The translations under genes and the position numbers were made by a program. The notes under the pieces are model-generated. The model was not told where the DNA came from. It saw only the letters and a program-made list of their open reading frames with translations, and ran no database searches. 33,265 bases of DNA, taken from an uncultured Lachnoclostridium sp. (GTDB lineage Bacteria; Bacillota; Clostridia; Lachnospirales; Lachnospiraceae). The stretch covers positions 1 to 33,265 of the forward strand of contig CANBKJ010000030.1 of assembly GCA_947369165.1 (NCBI GenBank), in the 5' to 3' direction. This document shows positions 24,906-32,980 of this stretch, one piece after another. Positions within the stretch are counted from its first letter, which is position 1. Every line of letters starts with the position of its first letter.

Positions 24906-25332
24906 TTTTTCCTCCCCCCTTTATTACTTCCATATCCCATAAAATATTGGGCGCTGATAACTTTTCATGGGATAGATCTACTTTCTTCCCCTCCTGTCCC
25001 GTCAAAAGTTCCTTTACAAATGGAAACTGGATGGTAAGCAGAAGCGAAACTTCCGCTTCCACTGAAGTCAGCCCTATTTTTACATGAACTCTTCCAATAT
25101 CACATAACAGCAGTTTTTGCGACAAGTACTTTTCCAATCCCTCTTTCAATTCTTCTTCTCCCACATCAGATCCACTTTCTACTGCCATCTCTAGGTAGTG
25201 TTGTCCCAACGAATATGTCACTGTCCGGTCATGAACATATATGGATAGATAACAGATACTGAAAAGGATCCATATGGCGATACTGAATATAAACGCCGCC
25301 TCAACAGTAAAGGATGCCTTTTTCCACATCAT
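24856..25332 (-). CDS. TadE-like pseudopilin
   Basis: A 158-residue protein with the TadE/F head ASFTVEAAFIFSIAIWILFS: a prepilin-like Ala/Ser junction with Glu at +5 and a hydrophobic helix, then an extracytoplasmic part of about 120 residues. Such minor pseudopilins help start or build the Flp pilus. GGAG lies 8 bases before the ATG at 25,332, and its ATGA overlaps the TGA stop of the prepilin peptidase gene, a typical coupled pair. The tail overlaps the FHA gene. Confidence 0.85.
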   Translation of the reverse strand: MMWKKASFTVEAAFIFSIAIWILFSICYLSIYVHDRTVTYSLGQHYLEMAVESGSDVGEEELKEGLEKYLSQKLLLCDIGRVHVKIGLTSVEAEVSLLLTIQFPFVKELLTGQEGKKVDLSHEKLSAPNILWDMEVIKGGGKNENSIVTGAGGTYPTN

Positions 25333-25769
25333 ATCCAAATCTCCCACAAATAAGATATACCAAAACTAATACAGATAAAGGGCACAAAAGGCATGGTATA
25401 GCTTCTCTTCACCTGCCGGAACACCATCAGTCCAGCTCCAACAGCTGCTGATAAAACGAGGGAAAAAAATAGTAAAAACAGGTTTTCAAATATAGAAAGT
25501 ACCATTCCGCACACCATCATAACAAAACCATCCCCCATACCGATCTTTCCATGTGTGAAATGACTTAGTAATAGTACCAATATTCCTGGCACAATTCCCA
25601 GTACCAGTTTCAACGAAACACCTTCATGGAAAAATTGAAAAATTCGGAATGCCGTCAGAACACCACCTGTTATTAATGTTGCCCCAATATGTATCTCCTT
25701 TCGCCTCACATCATAAATTGACATTGCCAGCAAATATAGAAACAAAATACTGTATAAACATAACTTCAT
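25329..25769 (-). CDS. A24 family prepilin peptidase (TadV/CpaA-like)
   Basis: A 146-residue membrane aspartyl protease that trims the Flp prepilin and pseudopilins. The two catalytic Asp sites are visible: SIYDVRRKEI (D20) and the GxGD motif in KIGMGDGFVMM. Four to six hydrophobic helices fill the rest. It lacks the N-terminal methylase domain of classic PilD, as usual for Tad loci. It lies 57 bases after the Cys-rich pseudopilin gene and overlaps the next gene by 4 bases. Confidence 0.9.
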   Translation of the reverse strand: MKLCLYSILFLYLLAMSIYDVRRKEIHIGATLITGGVLTAFRIFQFFHEGVSLKLVLGIVPGILVLLLSHFTHGKIGMGDGFVMMVCGMVLSIFENLFLLFFSLVLSAAVGAGLMVFRQVKRSYTMPFVPFICISFGISYLWEIWI

Positions 25770-25795
25770 ATTATTTTCTCCCTCCTTTTCTTACA

Positions 25796-25834
25796 TGCCT
25801 CAATGGCGCGAACTGGAACCATCGAGCTAGCCAG
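25796..25834 (-). repeat. intergenic motif in the tad operon, copy A
   Basis: On the minus strand the copy reads CTGGCTAGCTCGATGGTTCC then AGTTCGCGCCATTGAGGC. CTGGCTAG, TTCGCGCC and TTGxGGC are shared with copy B at 26,713-26,748. GCC-ATTGA-GGC can form a small hairpin. The TAG stop of the preceding gene is part of the motif. Confidence 0.6.
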
Positions 25835-26573
25835 ACGATGCACATTTTGAACAGGGCAGCCTCCCGCCAACCTCGGAAAGTTTGATCTGGCGAATATTTC
25901 TTATTAATTTTTGACAAGCTCTACTGCTGTGAAACCGGTTTCCAAAATTGCAGACATATACATTTTGATCCTTTTGAAAAATGCCCCCTCCACAGCGTTC
26001 ACAGGCATAATATTTTCCTCCGTCTTCTCCTCTGAGATACTCCAAGTCCCCGTACTTTACCTGAGAGATACTTAGTTTCAAATAGGTACATTCCAATGTT
26101 CTATGATACACTTTTCCCGTCTCTGTAACATAGACAAGGGTATCCTTCTCCTGTAATTCCCCTTCTGCTCTTGTATTTACGCCAGAAAATGTTCTCGTAT
26201 GAAACTTCTCCGTAAAGTGAAAAGGAAAACGATGCAAAATAGGGAAGGGCAGACATACGCTATAATCAGCCACCAGCACAATGTCCTTTGTCTCCTCATT
26301 AAATCGGGACCGCAGCATACTGATTGAAATATCTTCCTGCAAATACCGATTCATTTTCATTGTCAGATATAAGGGGTCTGTAACGGTTCTCTTTTCACTT
26401 ACAGTATATTCTACTGAAACTTCTCTTCCGGTTCTCACCAGCGCCCACTGAACTTCGTCCTCATATAAGAGCAGCTTACACATGTATATAATCGAAAGAG
26501 CAGCAAAAATGAAAACAGGAAATACAAGAGAAGCCTCCACTGTTAAAGATCCTCTTCTAAACTTCTTATTCAA
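25827..26573 (-). CDS. TadE-like pseudopilin with duplicated Ada-like metal-site modules
   Basis: A 248-residue protein. The head RRGSLTVEASLVFPVFIFAA is a type IVb pseudopilin signal (cleavage after G8, Glu at +5) and single membrane helix. From residue 147 two related modules follow: VYVTETGKVYHRTLEC...CERC (H157, C162, C191, C194) and VYVCNFGNRFHSSRAC...CSKC (H215, C220, C241, C244). The spacing (FHxxxxC, then CxxC) resembles the Ada-type zinc-binding fold also found at the C-terminus of some nucleases. The start is TTG at 26,573, 5 bases after GGGAGG; no ATG fits. It follows the 190-base structured gap after the TadG-like gene. Confidence 0.8.
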   Translation of the reverse strand: MNKKFRRGSLTVEASLVFPVFIFAALSIIYMCKLLLYEDEVQWALVRTGREVSVEYTVSEKRTVTDPLYLTMKMNRYLQEDISISMLRSRFNEETKDIVLVADYSVCLPFPILHRFPFHFTEKFHTRTFSGVNTRAEGELQEKDTLVYVTETGKVYHRTLECTYLKLSISQVKYGDLEYLRGEDGGKYYACERCGGGIFQKDQNVYVCNFGNRFHSSRACQKLIRNIRQIKLSEVGGRLPCSKCASSG

Positions 26574-26590
26574 ATTATCCTCCCTTTTGG

Positions 26591-26690
26591 CTCAAGGCGG
26601 CAAAGGGTATTCTATTGTTGTATGATTGGCAATTTTCTCCCTGTCAGGATATGATAGTATTATTTTTTTATAGAATACCCTCTCCCGCCT
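26591..26690 (-). other. long stem-loop in the leader of the Cys-rich pseudopilin gene
   Basis: GGGTATTCTAT (26,605-26,615) pairs perfectly with ATAGAATACCC (26,670-26,680). After a 4x4 internal loop AGGCGG (26,595-26,600) pairs with CCGCCT (26,685-26,690). The loop is 54 bases. On the transcript the 3' arm ends a few bases before the GGGAGG of the next gene, so folding could affect translation, RNA processing or termination within the operon. It lacks a T-run at a normal terminator position. Confidence 0.7.
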
Positions 26691-26712
26691 CGATAAAACC
26701 CTTATTATATAT

Positions 26713-26748
26713 GTAGCCCAACGGCGCGAATTTGGACCGTCTAGCCAG
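26713..26748 (-). repeat. intergenic motif in the tad operon, copy B
   Basis: On the minus strand the copy reads CTGGCTAGACGGTCCAAA then TTCGCGCCGTTGGGC, matching copy A at 25,796-25,834 with a few bases missing in the middle. GCC-GTTG-GGC can form the same small hairpin. It lies 15 bases after the TadG-like stop. Confidence 0.6.
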
Positions 26749-26763
26749 TTAACAAGACAAAGC

Positions 26764-28764
26764 CTATTTTGGTAAATAGCCCACAGTAATCTCTGTCCCT
26801 GCTCCTGACTGCTCCAGTTTGCGATTTAAAATCTTCTGTATAAAAGGCAGGCGAAAAAACTTTGTTTTCATAGAGAATGAACCCCGCACCTGAAATGACT
26901 CCACACATTTCCCCAGGGAAAAACCCTTCACGTAATTATCCCGGATATTCCATTCTATAAGATCCATCATCCGCCGGCATGTAACAGTGCTTCCGTTTCC
27001 AAGCATAAATAGCATCAGGTAATGTTCATATGTAAAGTCATTCTTTTCGGCACGGGGAAGTTTCTTCACCTGATTCATGATATATTCCCTTCCCATAACA
27101 AATAAATCTGTAAATTTTACAACCAGGTCTCTTTCTGCCTTTATAAGTGGAACATGCTTTCCCAGAAGAATGCCTGCTGTATCCACAAGGGCTTCTGACA
27201 TTCCCCATAATATAATAAATAATGTCTGGGTAAGCCGGACTAAAGGCTCCAGTCCAGTAAAACCGACCACGGCCAGCGCCGCCGCATACGCAGTCTCTCG
27301 TTTTGACGCAGAAGCAAACAAAATTCCTGTGTTGATCACGGTGCGCATTAATACCATCCGGTTAATGACCTGTTCTAAATTTTCCTTGTCACTTCCACCC
27401 CCGCAGGCGAGATATTCCCATTCATAATCCAGCCGTTTATTCATCTCCCCTACAGGTTGAATTGCGGTGGAGAAGTACTTTTCCATATATTTTAGTAACA
27501 TAAAATCAGTAAGCGCAATCTGAGAGATGTCTTTAACCGCCCCTTGAAAATCCACACTTTCTTCATTAGCAAAATCCTGTACTGCTTCTGTATAATCCCT
27601 GAATTTTTCCTGGCTGTCATACAATCTCTGGTACTGATCGGGACATCCTGCTTTTTTCTTAGACAGCTCGTTGACGTCTTTTACAACAAGCTTTGTCAAA
27701 CCGCCGGCGATCATTTGACGGAAGTTGTCAAAGGGATTCTCTCCACCCCCCTTTTCATTGATCCCAGTATAATCAAACACGATTCCAGAGGTATCATATG
27801 CTTTCCACAATTTTTTCAGGGAACCTAAATCTAACTCATCAGCAGGCTTCTGCAGCATTTTTTTTGCATCTTCTAGCACCCTCTGATTGGATGTCAGAAT
27901 ATTCCGTGCATCTGGTGATATTCCTAATGTTCCAGCCTTTTTCCCTAGCTTTCTCAGAATCCCAATGGCTTCTGTTGTCTTTTCCTGAACCTCACAAATT
28001 TTTTTCACAAACCCGTCACGGTCTCCCTTCCCATTGACAATGGCTTTCATCTCAGAATTAACATCCACTATATGTTCCTGGACTGCTTTCCACACAGAAG
28101 CTTCTGTAATCCCCAAACTTTCTGCTCTTTTTTCACCAGTACAGAACATTTTTACAAAATACTTTTTTCCATATACTCTGCCTTCTGATACTGAAACGCC
28201 GTCGATCAGCTCCATTAGTGTTAATAATTTTGTATCTAGTTCTGCTGCCTTCTTCTCCTCCTCTGCCTTCTGTTCCAGTCCGTCAGCGGAACTACCCAGG
28301 GATTCTACCGAAGTCACAGTTTCTTGAAACACTTTGAATGAATCTGCTGCGATGACTCTCTTCATATAAGAAGTGATCTGTTCTTTGAGCACCCGGCAAT
28401 CCCGGTCCCCGACATATGTTTTTCCTTCTACCACAAGGTCTGTCAACGCCAGATCAAATAAATCTGTCCTCACAGGAAATATGCTTCCTGGCTCCAGCGT
28501 ATCCGCTGCGTACTCCGCAATGCCTTTTTCAAAGGGTTTTCCCACATCTTCAAGAAGAAATAAACGATATTCCTGATAGAGCGGCAGGCTGTACTCTGTT
28601 AGAAGACTGTCTGCAGCAGACCTCAGGGTCCGCCTGCCGTGTACCTGGCATACCTTTCCCCGTCCGACTTCAACCATCGTTCCCAGAAGCGCCAGGATCA
28701 CCACAAGTGTCAGCGACAAAAATACGCTAATACTGGCTCTTCCGTACTTATTGCTACTTTCCAT
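26764..28764 (-). CDS. TadG-like protein (DUF5702-type)
   Basis: A 666-residue protein with one N-terminal membrane helix (GRASISVFLSLTLVVILALL) and a long extracytoplasmic part, as in the DUF5702 proteins of clostridial Tad loci, which occupy the TadG position. Middle regions are helical and charged (AEEEKKAAELDTKLLTLMEL); a weak hydrophobic stretch (LTQTLFIILWGMSEALV) lies near residue 530. The start is the ATG at 28,764, 8 bases after GGGGAG, which lies inside the pilin gene (11-base overlap); the longer upstream frame is Arg/Trp-rich and overlaps the pilin. The role is probably pilus anchoring or assembly; it has no von Willebrand domain that I can see. Confidence 0.82.
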   Translation of the reverse strand: MESSNKYGRASISVFLSLTLVVILALLGTMVEVGRGKVCQVHGRRTLRSAADSLLTEYSLPLYQEYRLFLLEDVGKPFEKGIAEYAADTLEPGSIFPVRTDLFDLALTDLVVEGKTYVGDRDCRVLKEQITSYMKRVIAADSFKVFQETVTSVESLGSSADGLEQKAEEEKKAAELDTKLLTLMELIDGVSVSEGRVYGKKYFVKMFCTGEKRAESLGITEASVWKAVQEHIVDVNSEMKAIVNGKGDRDGFVKKICEVQEKTTEAIGILRKLGKKAGTLGISPDARNILTSNQRVLEDAKKMLQKPADELDLGSLKKLWKAYDTSGIVFDYTGINEKGGGENPFDNFRQMIAGGLTKLVVKDVNELSKKKAGCPDQYQRLYDSQEKFRDYTEAVQDFANEESVDFQGAVKDISQIALTDFMLLKYMEKYFSTAIQPVGEMNKRLDYEWEYLACGGGSDKENLEQVINRMVLMRTVINTGILFASASKRETAYAAALAVVGFTGLEPLVRLTQTLFIILWGMSEALVDTAGILLGKHVPLIKAERDLVVKFTDLFVMGREYIMNQVKKLPRAEKNDFTYEHYLMLFMLGNGSTVTCRRMMDLIEWNIRDNYVKGFSLGKCVESFQVRGSFSMKTKFFRLPFIQKILNRKLEQSGAGTEITVGYLPK

Positions 28765-28933
28765 TAATGATGCTCCCCGAATCTTTTTCAAATGTCTTGA
28801 AAGCCTTTTCCACCACTGCTGTAATCTTATCCTTAAACAACAATACCAGCGCAATCAATACAACAAGGATCAATATAATCTCTACCACACCTATTCCATC
28901 TTCTTCTTTGCAAAACTCCGTAATACATTTCAT
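28754..28933 (-). CDS. flp: Flp/type IVb pilin
   Basis: A 59-residue prepilin. The leader MKCITEFCKEEDG ends in Gly; cleavage after G13 leaves IGVVE with Glu at +5, then a hydrophobic helix (IILILVVLIALVLLF) and a short charged tail, as in Flp1-type pilins. AAGGAGG stands 8 bases before the ATG at 28,933. It would be the main pilus subunit, processed by the A24 peptidase at 25,329 and exported by TadA/B/C. Two Cys lie in the leader only. It overlaps the TadG-like gene by 11 bases. Confidence 0.93.
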   Translation of the reverse strand: MKCITEFCKEEDGIGVVEIILILVVLIALVLLFKDKITAVVEKAFKTFEKDSGSIINGK

Positions 28934-28956
28934 AACTCGTTCCTCCTTATCAATTT

Positions 28957-30033
28957 TCACATTGTCATAAATGCTGGGACAAGAATGATCGCCATAACCA
29001 CTCCCAGCATTAACATCATGGGAAGGAGCAGCTTCGTTCCCGCTGTTTCTCCCATTCTTTTAACTGTTTCCTTACGTTTTTCAAAAGCTTCCACTGCCTC
29101 CAGTTCCAAAATAGCCGTCACCCCCTCGGAACCCTTGCGTATATTCTGATTGACCACAGAAGCGAATTTAAGATAGGGAAGCTGCCTGCAACGTTTTCCA
29201 AATGCCTCGATCACTTCTGCTTCTGACACTCCATTTTTCATTTCCTGGCAGGACAAACTGATTTCCTCATACACATAACGCCTGCCACCACCCTCCTCCA
29301 ACCGTTTTTTATACTCGCCGGAAATCCTCTCTAAACAACCCCGGATTGTAAGTCCCGCACTGAGCAGCAACAGAACTTTGTTTATCAGTTCGGGATAATC
29401 CAATATCAGCTGTTCCTCCCTTCGTTGAAGCATCCGCTGTCTCTGGTGCTTCCATAACAATGGCAGTGCCGGTAATATCGCCAGAGAAAGAAAAAAGGCT
29501 GAAAAATCTTTTTTCTTTTGTGGATTTAGATATACTACCCTGTTCCCAGACACCGTCTCCGGCAGGAGGATCTGCTCCGAATCCCTTTGTTGTTCAACCG
29601 CCTCCTGTACCCTCTCCTGGATCTGTGCCATAAGCACTTCTGCCTGTGGTACCGGCGTCTCCTCTGGAGACTGGGCCTGCTCTTCTTCTCTCCTTAGCTC
29701 CACGGTAAGCTCTTTTTCTATCGTATCTTCTCCAAACTGTGCCCGTACTCCAAAAGTCACCACATCTGTATTATTCTTGATAATGTGTCCATCCTGTATA
29801 ACCTCATCCGGCTCGTCCGATGCCATACAAATCACAAGAAAGAGAAGGGATAGAATCACTGCTGCCAAAATCAGCATAATTCTCTGGCACCATATTTCCT
29901 CCCATATTTTTTTCTTATCTTGACAGCGATATAGGATCTCCACCGCTTCTTTTGTTTCCTTGTCCTGATCCAGAATGCGCTCCAGACGAAGTTTATGGAT
30001 TAGTTGCTGAATATACGAAAAGTACTTTTCCAT
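28957..30033 (-). CDS. tadC: TadC, type II secretion F-domain platform protein
   Basis: A 358-residue inner-membrane platform protein. A helix at about 50-70 (IMLILAAVILSLLFLVICMA) leads to an extracytoplasmic loop of about 105 residues, rich in Glu/Gln and Pro (EEEQAQSPEETPVPQ). A helix at 178-196, a cytoplasmic T2SSF domain at about 215-325 (LDYPELINKVLLLLSAGLTI, VSEAEVIEAFGKRCR) and a final helix at 335-355 follow. Typical TadC proteins lack such a long outer loop, so it may be an extra domain. It starts 13 bases after tadB. Confidence 0.87.
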   Translation of the reverse strand: MEKYFSYIQQLIHKLRLERILDQDKETKEAVEILYRCQDKKKIWEEIWCQRIMLILAAVILSLLFLVICMASDEPDEVIQDGHIIKNNTDVVTFGVRAQFGEDTIEKELTVELRREEEQAQSPEETPVPQAEVLMAQIQERVQEAVEQQRDSEQILLPETVSGNRVVYLNPQKKKDFSAFFLSLAILPALPLLWKHQRQRMLQRREEQLILDYPELINKVLLLLSAGLTIRGCLERISGEYKKRLEEGGGRRYVYEEISLSCQEMKNGVSEAEVIEAFGKRCRQLPYLKFASVVNQNIRKGSEGVTAILELEAVEAFEKRKETVKRMGETAGTKLLLPMMLMLGVVMAIILVPAFMTM

Positions 30034-30046
30034 CGCCCCACCTCAT

Positions 30047-30790
30047 TTAAAGTTCTATTTTCATTATGTGTTGTCCCCAGAGAAAGGCTGCACCGTATAC
30101 TATTAATGCTCCTGTCATCACCATCCCTCCCATCAGGTTATTGTAGAGGGGATCCAAAAATCCTGGTGAAAAAATACGCAGATACAGAATCATAAGAAGG
30201 GGGACTGCGGTCATACACGCCGCCTCCATTTTTTTGCCCGCCACCAGTGTCTCGATTTCCCGGCGCACCTCTATCTTCTCTGTTATATTCGAAGAGGTCT
30301 GGCGCATAATACGCACCAGATTGCCGCCAGTCCGTCTCGCTGTACCAAGAATCTCACTAAACATCATGATGTCATCTGCACCGCTTCTCACCGCCAGTTC
30401 CCTCATTAGTACCTCTACAGTTATTTTTAAATCCATACGCCGCCTCATATGATCAAACTCTTTTCGAATGATATCTTCCGGAGAATAAATTAGTTTCAGA
30501 TCCTCGGCAGCCTCCCGCACCGAATTTTCCAATGAATAACCCGCTGACAGTGCTGACACAAGACTCTCCATAGCATCCTTAAACTGGATGGTGAGCTGCC
30601 AGCGTCGTCGTTCCAAAAGAATTCTACGATAATAACCCAGAAAAAGCAGTGCAGCCGGTACCGAGAGAACCCCACAGAGCAATACATTATCATAAAACAA
30701 CATCAACAGAACAAATCCCACACTTACTCCACATAAACCATACCGGACATATTCCTTTTTTGTATATACATACTGATTATAATCAATCAT
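30047..30790 (-). CDS. tadB: TadB, type II secretion F-domain platform protein
   Basis: A 247-residue membrane protein with two N-terminal helices (about 15-55), a T2SSF cytoplasmic domain (FKDAMESLVSALSAGYSLENSV, SGADDIMMFSEILGTARRTGGNL) and two C-terminal helices (about 185-205 and 220-240). It pairs with TadC to form the platform driven by TadA. The ATG at 30,790 overlaps the tadA TGA as ATGA; AGGA lies 8 bases upstream. Confidence 0.92.
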   Translation of the reverse strand: MIDYNQYVYTKKEYVRYGLCGVSVGFVLLMLFYDNVLLCGVLSVPAALLFLGYYRRILLERRRWQLTIQFKDAMESLVSALSAGYSLENSVREAAEDLKLIYSPEDIIRKEFDHMRRRMDLKITVEVLMRELAVRSGADDIMMFSEILGTARRTGGNLVRIMRQTSSNITEKIEVRREIETLVAGKKMEAACMTAVPLLMILYLRIFSPGFLDPLYNNLMGGMVMTGALIVYGAAFLWGQHIMKIEL

Positions 30791-32016
30791 ATTTGTATTC
30801 CTGCCTTTGCACATTTATCGTCGTTGATCAATTTATGCTCTGTCCGTCTCAGACTTCCTATGATCTTTCCCTCCTGCTCCCTTTCCTCACAAAATTGAAA
30901 CATCGGATACATCCCTATCTTTCCCCTCTCACACTGTCCCACTTCGCAGATCTCCAAAACCTTTCTGCTTTTGTCCCTCAGCCTGCCCAGATGAACGATG
31001 ATATCTATCGCAGAGGCAATCTGTTGTCTAACGGCATCCAGTGGGATTTCCATTCCCATAAGCACCAAAGTTTCAAGGCGGTTCAGCATATCTCCCGGAC
31101 TGTTGGCATGACCTGTAGACAGACTTCCATCGTGACCAGTATTCATCGCAGTAAGCATATCAATGGCAGTGGCATCCCGGATCTCCCCCACCACAATTCG
31201 ATCTGGCCGCATCCTCAAAGCACTTTTAATCAGATCCCGGATTGTCACCTGATTCTTTCCCTCAACATTGGCGTTTCTCGCCTCCAGCTTCACAAGATTT
31301 TTCACCTTTTTGATCTGCAATTCCGCTGAATCTTCTATAGTAATAATTCTCTCACCCCCAGGTATATAATTGGATAAAATATTCAGAAAAGTGGTCTTTC
31401 CGGCACCAGTTCCCCCAGAAATAAATATATTATATCTTGCCTCCACCAGTTTTCTGAGCACCTCCGCCGCTTCTTCTGTCAATGCCCCCATATCTATTAA
31501 TTTACTCATGGTCAAAGGATCCTTCGGAAACTTTCGAATCGTGATAACAGGTCCTTCCAGCGCGATGGGCGGCATCACGATATTTACCCTGGATCCATCT
31601 GCCAGACGCACATCCAGGATCGGGCTGGTCTCATTTACGATGCGGTTGCCCTCAGAAGCGATCTGCTGCGCAATATCAGCAAGCCTCTCATGGGAGTCAA
31701 ATACAAGTCCCGTCTCGATCATCCGTCCTTTCTGCTCGATGAAAATATGTTCCGGTCCATTGACCATGATCTCTGTAATATTCTCATCCTCCAACAGCTC
31801 CTGCAACACATCTAACCGTCTCATGGAATTATAAATATTGGTACGCAGCCTTTTTCTTTCTGCAAAACGCAGGTAGCTTTCTCCACCCACACGCCGGATA
31901 TTTTCATCGATAAGCTGCAGCAGTTGCCCCTCCTGTAGTTCAGAATCTGACGGGATCTGTTCTAACACCATCTGCCGGATCTTTTGCCGTTCTTCTCTGC
32001 TCCCACTGTCAATCAT
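30787..32016 (-). CDS. tadA: TadA/CpaF secretion ATPase
   Basis: A 409-residue hexameric ATPase of the VirB11/PulE class that powers Flp pilus extension. Motifs: DENITEIMVNGP (80s, N-terminal domain), Walker A GGTGAGKTT at 201-209, the Asp box around IITIEDSAELQI, Walker B RPDRIVVGEIRD at 270-281, and the His box TGHDGSLSTGHANS at 293-306. The ATG at 32,016 overlaps the TGA stop of the TadZ-like gene (ATGA). Confidence 0.96.
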   Translation of the reverse strand: MIDSGSREERQKIRQMVLEQIPSDSELQEGQLLQLIDENIRRVGGESYLRFAERKRLRTNIYNSMRRLDVLQELLEDENITEIMVNGPEHIFIEQKGRMIETGLVFDSHERLADIAQQIASEGNRIVNETSPILDVRLADGSRVNIVMPPIALEGPVITIRKFPKDPLTMSKLIDMGALTEEAAEVLRKLVEARYNIFISGGTGAGKTTFLNILSNYIPGGERIITIEDSAELQIKKVKNLVKLEARNANVEGKNQVTIRDLIKSALRMRPDRIVVGEIRDATAIDMLTAMNTGHDGSLSTGHANSPGDMLNRLETLVLMGMEIPLDAVRQQIASAIDIIVHLGRLRDKSRKVLEICEVGQCERGKIGMYPMFQFCEEREQEGKIIGSLRRTEHKLINDDKCAKAGIQI

Positions 32017-32969
32017 CCGCTATCCTCCTCTCTTTCAATGAATCGTAGTAACTCTTCTTTCTTCTTCGGAATGGAAAAATCCGTCTCTTCAAAAGTCATC
32101 CTTTCCCACAACTCCGGTTTTCCCTCCATTCCACAATACCGCTGTAATACATTTCGACGTATCGCTGCCAAAACCCCCGATTCTCTCGGAATCAAAATCT
32201 GATCCGCATATGTCATGAGATCCAGGGTATATTCAAAAATCTGCCCCAGTTCCAGCACAATGGCTTCAAACATACTTTGCGCCTTTAATCCTCTCATAAA
32301 TTTACAGATATCCTCAAGAGAAAAATCCAGCAGGTCCTTATAATGACTGACTGGTGTTATGGACCAGATCTTCCCCAGTGGAAATACCATATTTTCCAGC
32401 TCTTGCGTGAAATCTTCACCCTCTGCCCGAAGCATAAGTTCTGTGATCCCTGGAGAAAACTTAATGTCTCTCTCCCCACTCCCGTCTTTCCATGAAGGAT
32501 CAAAAAATACGGGAAATCCACAAAGACTTATATACAACACACGATTATTGTGAGATAATTCACCAGCTCTCTTTAGAGCCAGCAACGTTTTTTCATCTCC
32601 TCCCTCCGGGGCGAACACGACAATGATTCCATTTTCTTTCGGGGGACTGTTTCCCTTATATCCTTCTTTTGTCCCCGTCAATTCCAGCAGATGGCTATAT
32701 ATTTCTTCTCTGCTGCGGAACATAAAAATTTTATTTTTCCCCTTCTCTTCCGGTGTTTTTACAAATAAAACTGTCTGACAATTAAGATTTTCCAGTTTTT
32801 TCGGATCATCTGACAGGGCTATATCTTCCTCCCTGACATCTGCCTTATCCCCCCATCCGGTCAATAGTTCTACCTCTATCCCGGACTTATACTGACTGGT
32901 CAAGAATTTTGCCAGCCGGCTTCCATAATCCAAATCTGTCATAAAGATAAAAATTTTCCTTTGTCCCAA
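32013..32969 (-). CDS. tadZ: TadZ/CpaE-like protein with degenerate P-loop
   Basis: A 318-residue protein in the TadZ position. An N-terminal receiver-like region (KIFIFMTDLDYGSRLAKFL, VELLTGWG) precedes a ParA/MinD-like part with IIVVFAPEGGDEKTLLALKR. The P-loop reads GGDEKT instead of GGxGKT, so nucleotide binding may be weak. VLYISLCGFPVFF and EAIVLELGQIFEYTLDLMTYADQIL follow the MinD layout. TadZ proteins place the pilus machine in the cell. The start is TTG at 32,969: AGGAGG lies 6 bases upstream, while longer in-frame ATG starts overlap the previous gene and lack ribosome sites. Confidence 0.8.
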   Translation of the reverse strand: MGQRKIFIFMTDLDYGSRLAKFLTSQYKSGIEVELLTGWGDKADVREEDIALSDDPKKLENLNCQTVLFVKTPEEKGKNKIFMFRSREEIYSHLLELTGTKEGYKGNSPPKENGIIVVFAPEGGDEKTLLALKRAGELSHNNRVLYISLCGFPVFFDPSWKDGSGERDIKFSPGITELMLRAEGEDFTQELENMVFPLGKIWSITPVSHYKDLLDFSLEDICKFMRGLKAQSMFEAIVLELGQIFEYTLDLMTYADQILIPRESGVLAAIRRNVLQRYCGMEGKPELWERMTFEETDFSIPKKKEELLRFIEREEDSG

Positions 32970-32980
32970 ACTTTTCCTCC

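Noticed and set aside
26581-26763. Cyclic-di-GMP riboswitch in the tad operon gap
   Set aside because: The conserved core bases of the known c-di-GMP classes were not found; only the long stem-loop is clear.
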